Shown: positions 1 to 6,058, counted from the stretch's first letter. The stretch: 6,569 nucleotides of DNA from JALXCG01 sp026991065 [NCBI: Gemmatimonadota bacterium] (GCA_026991065.1 JALXCG010000304.1:1-6569), one strand, 5' to 3'. Numbers and translations: made by a program. Notes: generated by a model not told the origin, from the sequence alone.

Positions 1-957
1 ACCCCGGCCGCTCCGGCCGTGGTCACCCCCCCGTCGCCCACGGTCGCCTGGCGCCCGGCCGAAGTCACGGTTGAGACCGCCGATCCAAGCATGGCCGCCG
101 CCTCCAGCTTCGTGGTTGTCCCGGCGGCCCGGATCGGGGCGCCGCGGGCACCGGTGGCGCCGATGGATCTGCGCCTGCTCTATGGCGCCCGCAACGGCCT
201 GGAGAGCCGCGGTTACCAGTGGGCGGGAAGCAGCATCCGCAACCCCGATCTGGTGGTGGCCGTGGATTGGCGCTTCCCTTCGCCAGGGGGCGCCGCCGGG
301 AAACCGCTGCGCCGCTCCTGGCCCGAGCGCGTCACCGCCCTTCCCGGCGACCGCGACGCGATCGCAATTGCTCCCGAGTGGGGCCTCTGGCCACCTCCGT
401 CGCGCCACGACTCCGCCCGGTCCGCCGCGGCGGACGACCCGGCGGCTCCTCCCGCCGCTCCCCTCGCTGAAGCGGCAAGTGAACTTCCCTGGCGCACCGC
501 CACGGTGCGGGTCACCATTTTTGACTCCTCCAGCGGCACTCTCCTGTGGGAGGCGGAGGGACGTGGCGCCACTCAGGAATGGCGCGGCGGCGTCGCCCTG
601 CCGCGCGTCCTCGATGCCGTTCTTGCGCGCCTGCCGCGGGCCCGGCGTCCCGCCCACCGCCTGCGCCGCGATGAGGGACGACTCGGCGTGCGACTGTGGA
701 TGGCCACCGACGACGGGCGCCACTTCTATCCCCGGGTGGAAGCCCTGGCGCCGGGCCTGCCTGCCGCCCAGGAATTGGAGGTCGGGGATCGGATTCTTGA
801 AATCGAGACCACCGCGGCAGCCGATCTACCATTGGTAGACCTTTACGACCTTCTGCGCGGTCCGCCCGGAACGGTCCTGCGCTTGCGCGTAGCGCCGGCC
901 GCCGGCGGGGAGCCGCGCGTGGTCTACATCCGCCGGGTGATCGGCCGCCAGCCATGA
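1..957 (+). CDS. DUF4136-like protein with C-terminal PDZ domain (5'-partial)
   Basis: The frame is open from base 1, so the true start and any signal peptide lie upstream; 318 residues are visible. Residues about 37-210 resemble the DUF4136 fold of envelope lipoproteins: a helix ending in ESRGYQW, then NPDLVVAVDW, and later ATVRVTIFDSSSGTLLWEAE, which matches the usual 'GTL..D..tg.llW' strand pair. A Pro/Ala-rich stretch (residues about 128-160) interrupts this region. Residues about 226-312 form a PDZ domain: LGVRLWM opening strand, APGLPAAQELEVGDRILEIE, then DLYDLLRGPPGTVLRLRV and a closing VVYIRR. PDZ domains bind peptide C-termini or internal strands and often accompany periplasmic proteases. 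I infer an envelope location; the missing N-terminus prevents proof. The stop overlaps an ATG at 954 (ATGA), and a ClpP-like peptidase follows, so the two may act together. Domain calls are from pattern recognition; the PDZ call is firmer than the DUF4136 call. Confidence 0.8.
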   Translation, partial: TPAAPAVVTPPSPTVAWRPAEVTVETADPSMAAASSFVVVPAARIGAPRAPVAPMDLRLLYGARNGLESRGYQWAGSSIRNPDLVVAVDWRFPSPGGAAGKPLRRSWPERVTALPGDRDAIAIAPEWGLWPPPSRHDSARSAAADDPAAPPAAPLAEAASELPWRTATVRVTIFDSSSGTLLWEAEGRGATQEWRGGVALPRVLDAVLARLPRARRPAHRLRRDEGRLGVRLWMATDDGRHFYPRVEALAPGLPAAQELEVGDRILEIETTAAADLPLVDLYDLLRGPPGTVLRLRVAPAAGGEPRVVYIRRVIGRQP

Positions 958-981
958 GTGTCCCTCGAATCCGCCGGTCGC

Positions 982-1010
982 TTGAGGACCCCGCTCTCGA
1001 TCGCTATCTT
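982..1010 (+). promoter_or_regulatory. Candidate sigma70-type promoter for the ClpP-like gene
   Basis: TTGAGG (982-987) and TATCTT (1005-1010) are separated by exactly 17 bases. Each box matches four of six consensus positions. Transcription would start near 1017, about 63 bases before the ATG at 1080. Its position between the PDZ gene and the preferred ClpP-like start fits an independent promoter, but chance matches of this quality do occur. Confidence 0.35.
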
Positions 1011-1079
1011 TCCGCAGGCGAGTCGCCGCACTCGTGCCACTCCGCCACAACCCAACCCGTGCCTCCCGGACTTCCCAAA

Positions 1080-1733
1080 ATGTCCATTCTCTCTGCCATC
1101 CGCTCCTCGCTTCAGGCTCCTCTTTTTGCGCTTTGCATTGCCCTTCTGGCCCCCGCCCTCATTCCCGGGCCCGGCCGGCCGGCTGCCTGCGCCAAAGCAC
1201 TGCTGGAGGCTCCCGCCAGTCGCCGCCAGGTGCTGCTGTTCGGCCGCGTCGACGCTGAGTTGGCGCGCGACGTAGCGGAGCAGTTGCTCGACCTCGACCA
1301 GGAGAGCCACGAAGAGATTGACCTGCTGATCAACTCCACCGGCGGTTCCATCGGCGATGCCCGCGCCATCCTCAGCGTCTTCCAACTGATCGAATCACCC
1401 GTGAATACTGTTTGCATGGGCTATGCCTGGTCGAGCGCCGCCACCATCCTTGCCGGAGGTACCGGGGCACGGCAGGCGTTCGAGCACACCTCGGTGATGA
1501 TCCACGAACTCTCCTGGGAGGACTCGGGGCGCATCTCCGCGCTGGAGACCACGGCCCGCCAGGGGCGCCGCGACAACGATCTCGAAGTGAGCCTTCTGGC
1601 CAGATTCAGCGGCCGTGACCCCGATCTGATCCGTCGCGACATGCGCCAGGACTTCTATCTCTCCGCCAGCGAAGCCCGCGACTACGGCCTGATCGACAGT
1701 GTGCTTCCGCTCAAGGGCGGCAAACACCGCTAG
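1080..1733 (+). CDS. Exported or membrane-anchored ClpP-like serine peptidase (S14 fold)
   Basis: This 217-residue protein aligns well with ClpP. It has the NSTGGS oxyanion glycine motif (residues 85-90), nucleophile Ser118 in MGYAWSSAA, His142 in SVMIHE, and Asp191 in MRQDFYLSA, followed by EARDYGLIDSVL. The His-to-Asp distance equals that in E. coli ClpP (49 residues) by my alignment, and the handle helix is present, so oligomerisation is plausible. Unlike cytosolic ClpP, the first 38 residues look like a signal peptide or anchor: MSILSAIRSS, a hydrophobic run with LFALCIALLAPALI, then an AACA cleavage-like site. The ATG at 954 would add 42 unconserved residues. That stretch has 27 of 42 codons ending in G/C, against 35 of 42 in a sample of the mature region, so I prefer 1080. 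Neither start has a clear Shine-Dalgarno site. No Clp ATPase gene is nearby. It could act without an ATPase, like other exported ClpP-fold proteases such as the NfeD-type. Confidence 0.85.
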   Translation: MSILSAIRSSLQAPLFALCIALLAPALIPGPGRPAACAKALLEAPASRRQVLLFGRVDAELARDVAEQLLDLDQESHEEIDLLINSTGGSIGDARAILSVFQLIESPVNTVCMGYAWSSAATILAGGTGARQAFEHTSVMIHELSWEDSGRISALETTARQGRRDNDLEVSLLARFSGRDPDLIRRDMRQDFYLSASEARDYGLIDSVLPLKGGKHR

Positions 1734-3492
1734 GAGCCCGTCGCGCATTGGTCGCGAGCGGCAGCGTCCAGGAGAAGCAGGCGCCACCGCTGCCGCCCGG
1801 CTCAATCTCGAGCCGGCTGCCATGCTGCTCCAGAATCCGCCGCACCAGCGCCAGGCCACAGCCGTCGCTCGCCGTTTCAGCCCGCGCCGCCTCCGGCGGC
1901 AATCCGGGACCGTTGTCCGCCACTTCGATCCGCACCCGCTCCCCCTCCGCCCGCGTTGTCCGAATCCTGATGCGGCAGCCGGAGCGAGCCGCGACCGCGT
2001 TGCAGAAAAGCTCCCGGAGGGCCAACTCCAACTGTTCGGGAACCGCTCTCACCCGCGGATCGGAGTGGTGCAGGTTCATCTCCAGCGCTGCCCCCCGGGC
2101 GCCGGGCTCCAGCCGCAGCGCGTCCACCGCATCGCGCACCAGCGCGTTGAGGTCGATCTCTTGGCTGCGGGCCTCGAAGTGCGCCAACCGGGTCAGGCGC
2201 CGCGCTTCCTGCCGGGCCTCCGCCACCACCCGGGTCAACTCCTCCCGCGCCGCCTCCTCCCCCGAAGACAGCCGCTCCAGCAACTCCTCCATCGCGGCCA
2301 GCGCCGCGCCGAACCACCGCCCGTCGCGCAATGCCCGGCGCCCATCCGCCGCCAATCTCTCCGCCGCGATCCGTCGCCGCTCCCGCCGGGTTCGCTCATT
2401 GATGCAGGTCACCCGGGTCAGCGCGCCCATCACCTCACCCGCATCGCTGTGTACCGGCGCGGCGGTAACCTCCACATCCACGCAGGCCGATTCGCCCGCG
2501 GCCCGCGGCCCCAGGCGCAAGCGCCGATCGCGCAGCGGTGCCCCCGTGGCGATGCTCTCGGCGATGATCTCCGCCAGTTCCTCACCATGTTCCAGCCCAT
2601 CGGCCACCGGGTTTCCCCGCAACTTCCCGGCCTCGATTCCCCAGATCCTCTCCACCTGCCGGTTTGCCGCCTGCACCGCACCCAGGATGTTGGTCGAGAC
2701 CAGAGCATCCGGCGCACCGTTGAAGAGCGCGTCACGATAGCGTTGTGCCGCCTGCAACTCCTGAATCAGGCTCATGTTCTTGACCGCGATCGCCAGTTGG
2801 GCCGAGAGCAGTCGCAGCACCCGCTCGGTGGCCGAACCCAGAGTTTCCGGGTGATTGGTCCAGAGCGCGATCACGCCCAGATTCTCCCGCGCAAAGAGCA
2901 GCGGAAAGGCGAAGAGCGCCTGCGCCGTCTGCGCTTCCAGAACCGACGCATCCGGGTCGTTCAGCGTGTCCGCCACACAGCGCCCCTGCTCCTGCATCGC
3001 CACCTTGCCCAAGATGCCGTCGCCGACATGCAGCTTGCGCGCCGGATTGTCGAGCGATCGCAGCCAGCGCCCGCGCACCACGAACACTTCCGCCTCTTCG
3101 GTGCCGGTCAGCCGTGCCAACTGCTCGGTCACCCGCCGCATCTGCGTGGCCACGTCGCTTTCGCTCGCCAGTGCCTCATTCACCACACGCAGCAGCGACA
3201 ATTCATCAATCTTGTCCTGCAGCGTCTGTTGATTGCGCTCCAGGAGGCGTCGCAGCATCGCCTGTTGCGCCTCGGTGCTGCCGCGCCGCGTTCCCTCGCG
3301 ATTCGCCCCCGTCTCCGCCGGCCCCTCGCGATCCGCCTCCATCGCCTCCATCGCTGCCGTTCCGGCCATCGCCTCCGTCGCTGTCGTCCCCTCCGTCCCT
3401 GCCGTCACCGCTGCCGCTGTCGCCGCCCTCGTGTTCGCTGCCTTTTCCCCTCTGCCCTCCCCATTCTCCACGCGTGCTTCGACCCGCGTCAC
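1711..3492 (-). CDS. GAF-PAS histidine-kinase-like protein lacking an evident H-box
   Basis: 593 residues with no membrane segments seen. Order: a low-complexity Ala/Thr/Glu N-terminus (about 17-75), a coiled coil from QAMLRRLLERNQQTLQDKID onward (78-112), a GAF domain (about 113-245, with VGDGILGK and FAFPLLFARENLGVIAL), a PAS domain (about 248-362, RDALFNGAPDALVSTN), a two-helix DHp-like segment (370-460), and a HATPase_c domain (483-582). The ATPase boxes look intact: N-box Asn498 in RELFCNAVAA, G1 VADNGPGLP (Asp526), G2 DGCGLALVRR. In the DHp segment, LAADGRRALRDGRW stands where kinases have a His-Glu/Asp H-box, and no histidine aligns there. ATP binding is therefore likely, while autophosphorylation in the usual way is doubtful. 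The GTG start at 3492 is chosen because GGGAG (3500-3504) lies 7 bases upstream and the start forms a GTGA overlap with the HDOD stop. An in-frame ATG lies at 3573, inside the HDOD gene. The 3' end overlaps the convergent ClpP-like gene by 23 bases. Confidence 0.88.
   Translation of the reverse strand: MTRVEARVENGEGRGEKAANTRAATAAAVTAGTEGTTATEAMAGTAAMEAMEADREGPAETGANREGTRRGSTEAQQAMLRRLLERNQQTLQDKIDELSLLRVVNEALASESDVATQMRRVTEQLARLTGTEEAEVFVVRGRWLRSLDNPARKLHVGDGILGKVAMQEQGRCVADTLNDPDASVLEAQTAQALFAFPLLFARENLGVIALWTNHPETLGSATERVLRLLSAQLAIAVKNMSLIQELQAAQRYRDALFNGAPDALVSTNILGAVQAANRQVERIWGIEAGKLRGNPVADGLEHGEELAEIIAESIATGAPLRDRRLRLGPRAAGESACVDVEVTAAPVHSDAGEVMGALTRVTCINERTRRERRRIAAERLAADGRRALRDGRWFGAALAAMEELLERLSSGEEAAREELTRVVAEARQEARRLTRLAHFEARSQEIDLNALVRDAVDALRLEPGARGAALEMNLHHSDPRVRAVPEQLELALRELFCNAVAARSGCRIRIRTTRAEGERVRIEVADNGPGLPPEAARAETASDGCGLALVRRILEQHGSRLEIEPGGSGGACFSWTLPLATNARRAPSGVCRP
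3319..3444 (-). repeat. Low-complexity coding repeat in the kinase N-terminus
   Basis: Read on the minus strand, this stretch is built mostly from GCG, ACG, GAG and ATG codons (Ala, Thr, Glu, Met). It includes a perfect 9-base tandem pair, CGCCTCCAT on the plus strand at 3334-3342 and 3343-3351. It encodes a probably disordered linker before the coiled coil. The degenerate 3/6/9-base periodicity suggests growth by replication slippage. Confidence 0.6.
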
Positions 3493-4412
3493 GAGCGCGC
3501 TCCCGGTCCACGGACGATTCGCTGCCGGATCGCCAGCAGATCCCGCAGCGTGACACCCAGCGGCTCCAGCCACTCCGGCGCGATCCCCCCGCTGCTCTCC
3601 GCCGACTCTCCGCCGTCATCCCCCACCGCGTTCTTCGCACCCTCCTCGGCCGCCTCATCGAAATGCGCCAGCGCATTCGCCAGCCGCAACAGCGCCGCCA
3701 GCACCGGGGCTTCGGTCGCGCCTTCCGGTGCGTGGTGTGCCCCGACCCCATCCACCAGCAGGCCCGGTAACTGCCACCGTTCCAGCAGCCACGCCCCCAC
3801 CTCCTCGTGGCGAACCGCGAAAACCCGTTCCTCGATCTCCCGCGCGGAATCTCCAGTCGTGATCTGGATCTCCATCACGTCGGCGTACTGTTCAGGAAAC
3901 TCCCGCTCAATCACGATCTTGCCGATGTCGTGCAGGAGCCCGGCGACGAACAGGTCCGGAACCTCCGCCTCCACCTTGGCCTGCGCCCCGATCGCCCGTG
4001 CCAGCCGCGCCACGAGAATGGAGTGTTCCCACAAGCGCTCACGCACCACCGGATTGCCCGCATCGTTGTCCCACATCCCCATCACCGCCGCCGCCATCGC
4101 CAGGGATTGCACCTCTTCGAATCCCAGCATGGTGATCGCCAGCGAAACACTGGTCAACTGGCGGTGGAATCCATAGTAGGCCGCGTTCACCAGGCGCAGG
4201 AGCTTGGCGGTCAAGCCGGGGTCGCGACAGATCACCGCCGAAAGATCGTCCGCTGACGTATCGGGGTTGAGCAGCAGTTCATTGATCTCGCCGACCACGG
4301 CGGGAAAAGTCGGCAGATCACGGATCTGTCGCAGATGCGCCCAAGTCAGTTCCCGATTGGCATTGAGCGGCTGCGGATCTACGGTCAGAGCGGGGTTCGA
4401 GAGACGGGCCAT
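3489..4412 (-). CDS. HDOD-domain signalling protein
   Basis: 307 residues. The HDOD (HD-related output) domain spans residues about 25-225. It opens with LPTFPAVVGEINELL and then shows the family hallmark ICRDPGLTAKLLRLVNAAYYG. The HD-type residues are largely kept: His130 in LWEHS, His161-Asp162 in LLHDIGK, His202 in RHEEVG and His226-227 in AHHAP. The last metal-ligand position reads LANALA, with Asn where true HD phosphohydrolases have Asp. This is common for HDOD proteins, which mostly act as regulatory or docking modules. After the domain come an acidic Gly/Ser-rich insert (about 257-277) and a C-terminal helix. ATG 4412 is preferred because TGGAG (4418-4422) lies 5 bases upstream; ATG 4442 would add ten residues but has no good site. 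Its stop overlaps the kinase start (GTGA, 3489-3492), so the two are probably made in coupled fashion and may share a pathway. Confidence 0.9.
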   Translation of the reverse strand: MARLSNPALTVDPQPLNANRELTWAHLRQIRDLPTFPAVVGEINELLLNPDTSADDLSAVICRDPGLTAKLLRLVNAAYYGFHRQLTSVSLAITMLGFEEVQSLAMAAAVMGMWDNDAGNPVVRERLWEHSILVARLARAIGAQAKVEAEVPDLFVAGLLHDIGKIVIEREFPEQYADVMEIQITTGDSAREIEERVFAVRHEEVGAWLLERWQLPGLLVDGVGAHHAPEGATEAPVLAALLRLANALAHFDEAAEEGAKNAVGDDGGESAESSGGIAPEWLEPLGVTLRDLLAIRQRIVRGPGARS

Positions 4413-4428
4413 GACGACTCCAGAGCGG

Positions 4429-4446
4429 GTGGATATGGACATCCAC
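4429..4446. repeat. Inverted repeat upstream of the HDOD gene
   Basis: GTGGAT (4429-4434) and ATCCAC (4441-4446) are perfect 6-base arms around a 6-base centre. The repeat lies just upstream of the Shine-Dalgarno site of the HDOD gene. It could be a protein-binding site or a small mRNA hairpin. No convincing promoter was found in the 4413-4490 gap, so operator function is unproven. Confidence 0.3.
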
Positions 4447-4460
4447 TTCTATCATCGGCA

Positions 4461-4480
4461 GATCCCCGCTGATCCCCGCG
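4461..4480. repeat. Tandem 10-base direct repeat in the intergenic gap
   Basis: GATCCCCGCT (4461-4470) is followed at once by GATCCCCGCG (4471-4480), nine of ten bases identical. The spacing is about one helical turn, which would put both copies on the same DNA face. The function is unknown; it lies between the response regulator stop and the HDOD start. Confidence 0.35.
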
Positions 4481-4490
4481 CCTTTTTGCC

Positions 4491-5285
4491 CTACCCTTCT
4501 TCGCGCACCTCGCGCACCTCGCGCACGGCGCGCACCAGCGCCTTGATCTCCCCGATACGAAACGGCTTGGGCAGAACCTGGTCGACCCCCTCGTGGCGCT
4601 TTCCATCGGTCGCCCAGCCGGTCATCAGCACCACATGAGTCGCGGCTGCCGCGCCCTTAATGCGCGCCGCCAGATCCTCTCCGCTCTCGGCTCCCAAGTA
4701 GAGATCGGTAAAGACCAGGGCGTGGCGATGCTGCACAAAAAGTGCCCACCCGTCGGCCGCCGTCGCCGCCCCATCGACCGGGCATCCCTCGCCGTTCAGC
4801 ACATCCCGCAGAATGTCCCGAATGCTGGGATCATCATCGATCACCAGCACCCGCAACCCGGCAGCACTCGATTGCTCCGGTGCCTCGTCCAACCGGCTCT
4901 CGTCGCCTCTTTCGACCCCCTCTTCCTCCCGCGCCGCCGTCGAGCCCGGCATCTGCCGCCCCCCATCCAGCGGCCCCGCGCCGCTCGCAGCGCCCAACAT
5001 CACCCCCTGCTGCTCCCCCTCCAGCGGACACACCCTGCGCGCGATTCGACGGCTTCTCTCGAACGCCGTCGCCGTCTCCAGCGCCAACCCCACCAACTCA
5101 TCAATCTCCGCCGCCAGCGACTCCTCCGGCACCCTCATCTGCAACTGCTGCCCCTTCAGAACCAGGGCCGCCAGATGGTTTCCCGCAGCATGCAACGAGC
5201 GCCTGAGTTCCGCGTTCAGCGCCGCCTCAGTGGGCTGCCCGCCACCCTTCACACCATCCTTGCCCGTCCCGGGAAGCTCCCGCAT
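4491..5285 (-). CDS. Response regulator with N-terminal histidine-bearing helical domain
   Basis: 264 residues. The C-terminal half (about 143-264) is a receiver domain: LRVLVIDDDPSIRDIL supplies the acidic pocket (Asp150-151), LVFTDLYLG the phospho-acceptor Asp194, LMTGWA the Thr222 switch, and VLPKPF the Lys240. No DNA-binding domain follows. The N-terminal part (about 18-84) predicts as two helices. The first carries LHAAGNHLAALVLKGQQL, whose H-x3-N-H-L spacing (His32, Asn36, His37) resembles the acceptor helix of Spo0B/CitA-type sensors; the second is ETATAFERSRRIA. A charged, low-complexity linker (about 86-142) joins the halves. ATG 5285 overlaps the upstream stop as TGATG; a GTG at 5288 is an alternative giving one more residue. 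The GAGGAG at 5288-5293 is only 2 bases from the ATG, so reinitiation after the BFN gene is likely. The receiver call is firm; the phosphotransfer role of the N-terminus is inference. Confidence 0.9.
   Translation of the reverse strand: MRELPGTGKDGVKGGGQPTEAALNAELRRSLHAAGNHLAALVLKGQQLQMRVPEESLAAEIDELVGLALETATAFERSRRIARRVCPLEGEQQGVMLGAASGAGPLDGGRQMPGSTAAREEEGVERGDESRLDEAPEQSSAAGLRVLVIDDDPSIRDILRDVLNGEGCPVDGAATAADGWALFVQHRHALVFTDLYLGAESGEDLAARIKGAAAATHVVLMTGWATDGKRHEGVDQVLPKPFRIGEIKALVRAVREVREVREEG
4501..4536 (-). repeat. Four 9-base tandem units at the 3' end of the response regulator
   Basis: Units of TCGCGCACC (plus strand) start at 4501, 4510, 4519 and 4528. The first two are identical; the third and fourth differ by one base each. 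They encode the C-terminal VRAVREVREVREE tail of the receiver's last helix. Slippage could change the tail length in three-residue steps without a frameshift. Confidence 0.65.
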
Positions 5286-5968
5286 CACTCCTCATTTCCC
5301 GGTTCCGCCTTGGCTTCCAGCTCCTGAATCTGGTCCCGCACCCGCGCCGCCCGCTCAAAATCCTCCGCCGCGATCGCCGAATTCATCTCCCGCCGCAAAA
5401 CATCGAGCTGATCACCGCGTGACTCCGGCGGCGGCGAAACCTCTTGCGTGAGCGCCTCGACCGCCTGCCGCACCCGGTCGGTACTGGGCCGAATCGAACC
5501 CACCACCGGCGACGAGCGCAGCCGCGGCGGCAGAATCACCGCCTCACCCCGACGCTCCACCTTGCGCACGCACGCCTCCTCCATCACCGACTCCTCCACC
5601 AGAATCGGAATCTCCGCCTTGAGGGCCAGCACAATGCTGTCCGAAGGACGGGCATCGAGCACGTGCAAATGGTTGTCCGCCGTGCGCAACGACAACTCGG
5701 CGTAAAACGTCCCCTCCTCCAGCCGCACGATCGCCACCCGTTCCACCCGGCACTCGAACGCCCGGGCCACATTCATCAACAGGTCGTGCGAGAGCGGCCG
5801 CTGAAACTTCTCGCCGATCAACTCCAGATGGATCGCATAGGCCTCGGCCGGACCGACCACGATTGGCAGCACCCGATCTTCGCGCCCCGCCTCGCGCAAA
5901 AAGACCGTCTTGCCCTCGTGATGGGGCAGATCCGCCAAGCCGACCACTCTGACCTCGACAAAAGCCAC
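5285..5968 (-). CDS. Bifunctional nuclease (BFN/DUF151) domain protein with UVR motif
   Basis: 227 residues. The BFN domain covers residues about 1-130. It shows VFLREAGREDRVLPIVVGP, then AYAIHLELIGEKFQRPLSHD, GTFYAELSL, and the signature LDARPSDSIVLALKAEIPI followed by VEESVME. Members have been described as having DNase and RNase activity in plants, and the fold is widespread in bacteria with unclear roles. After a Pro/Ser linker, residues about 188-220 form a UVR motif (LRREMNSAIAAEDFERAARV), the helical hairpin that mediates protein contacts in UvrB, UvrC, ClpC and McsA. The start is decided by a perfect AGGAGG (5974-5979) five bases before the GTG at 5968; an in-frame TTG at 5983 would put that site inside the gene. 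It is the first gene of the four-gene cluster and runs into the response regulator with a stop/start overlap. Which partner the UVR hairpin binds cannot be seen from sequence. Confidence 0.92.
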   Translation of the reverse strand: MAFVEVRVVGLADLPHHEGKTVFLREAGREDRVLPIVVGPAEAYAIHLELIGEKFQRPLSHDLLMNVARAFECRVERVAIVRLEEGTFYAELSLRTADNHLHVLDARPSDSIVLALKAEIPILVEESVMEEACVRKVERRGEAVILPPRLRSSPVVGSIRPSTDRVRQAVEALTQEVSPPPESRGDQLDVLRREMNSAIAAEDFERAARVRDQIQELEAKAEPGNEE

Positions 5969-5973
5969 GAAAT

Positions 5974-5979
5974 CCTCCT
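5974..5979 (-). promoter_or_regulatory. Consensus ribosome binding site of the BFN gene
   Basis: The minus strand reads AGGAGG with a 5-base spacer (ATTTC) to GTG 5968. It is the strongest Shine-Dalgarno site in the window and fixes the start codon. Confidence 0.85.
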
Positions 5980-5999
5980 GCAAACAAAACAGTTTCTGC
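5980..5999 (-). promoter_or_regulatory. Small hairpin abutting the BFN ribosome binding site
   Basis: On the minus strand, GCAgAAAC and GTTTGC can pair (6 base pairs, one bulged G) around a TGTTTT loop. The hairpin ends directly against AGGAGG. The stem is AU-rich and weak. It could help keep the site open or act as a temperature- or protein-sensitive element; chance is also possible. Confidence 0.3.
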
Positions 6000-6058
6000 G
6001 CTCAGGCAGTGGCGCCGCTGGAAAACACTCGTCGATCGCGCCCTCGCCCTCATTAAAG

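Noticed and set aside
1741-1757. Stem TCGCG/CGCGA after the ClpP-like stop as a terminator
   Set aside because: A 5-base-pair stem without a following T-run on either strand, inside the kinase coding region.
3206-3751. Minus-strand frame with a Gly/Asp-rich repeat that could suggest a repeat protein
   Set aside because: It is the shifted reading of the low-complexity Ala/Thr/Glu tract in the kinase gene and has no independent start signal or homology that I can recognise.
1699-4176. Plus-strand open frame of 825 codons antisense to the kinase and HDOD genes
   Set aside because: Its product is Arg/Pro/His/Gln-rich with no recognisable domain. The opposite strand encodes clear GAF, PAS, HATPase and HDOD domains with good start sites. 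Long antisense frames are expected in G+C-rich DNA.
4501-4536. Tandem repeat considered as a CRISPR or plasmid iteron array
   Set aside because: Units are 9 bases with no spacers and lie in frame within the receiver coding sequence.
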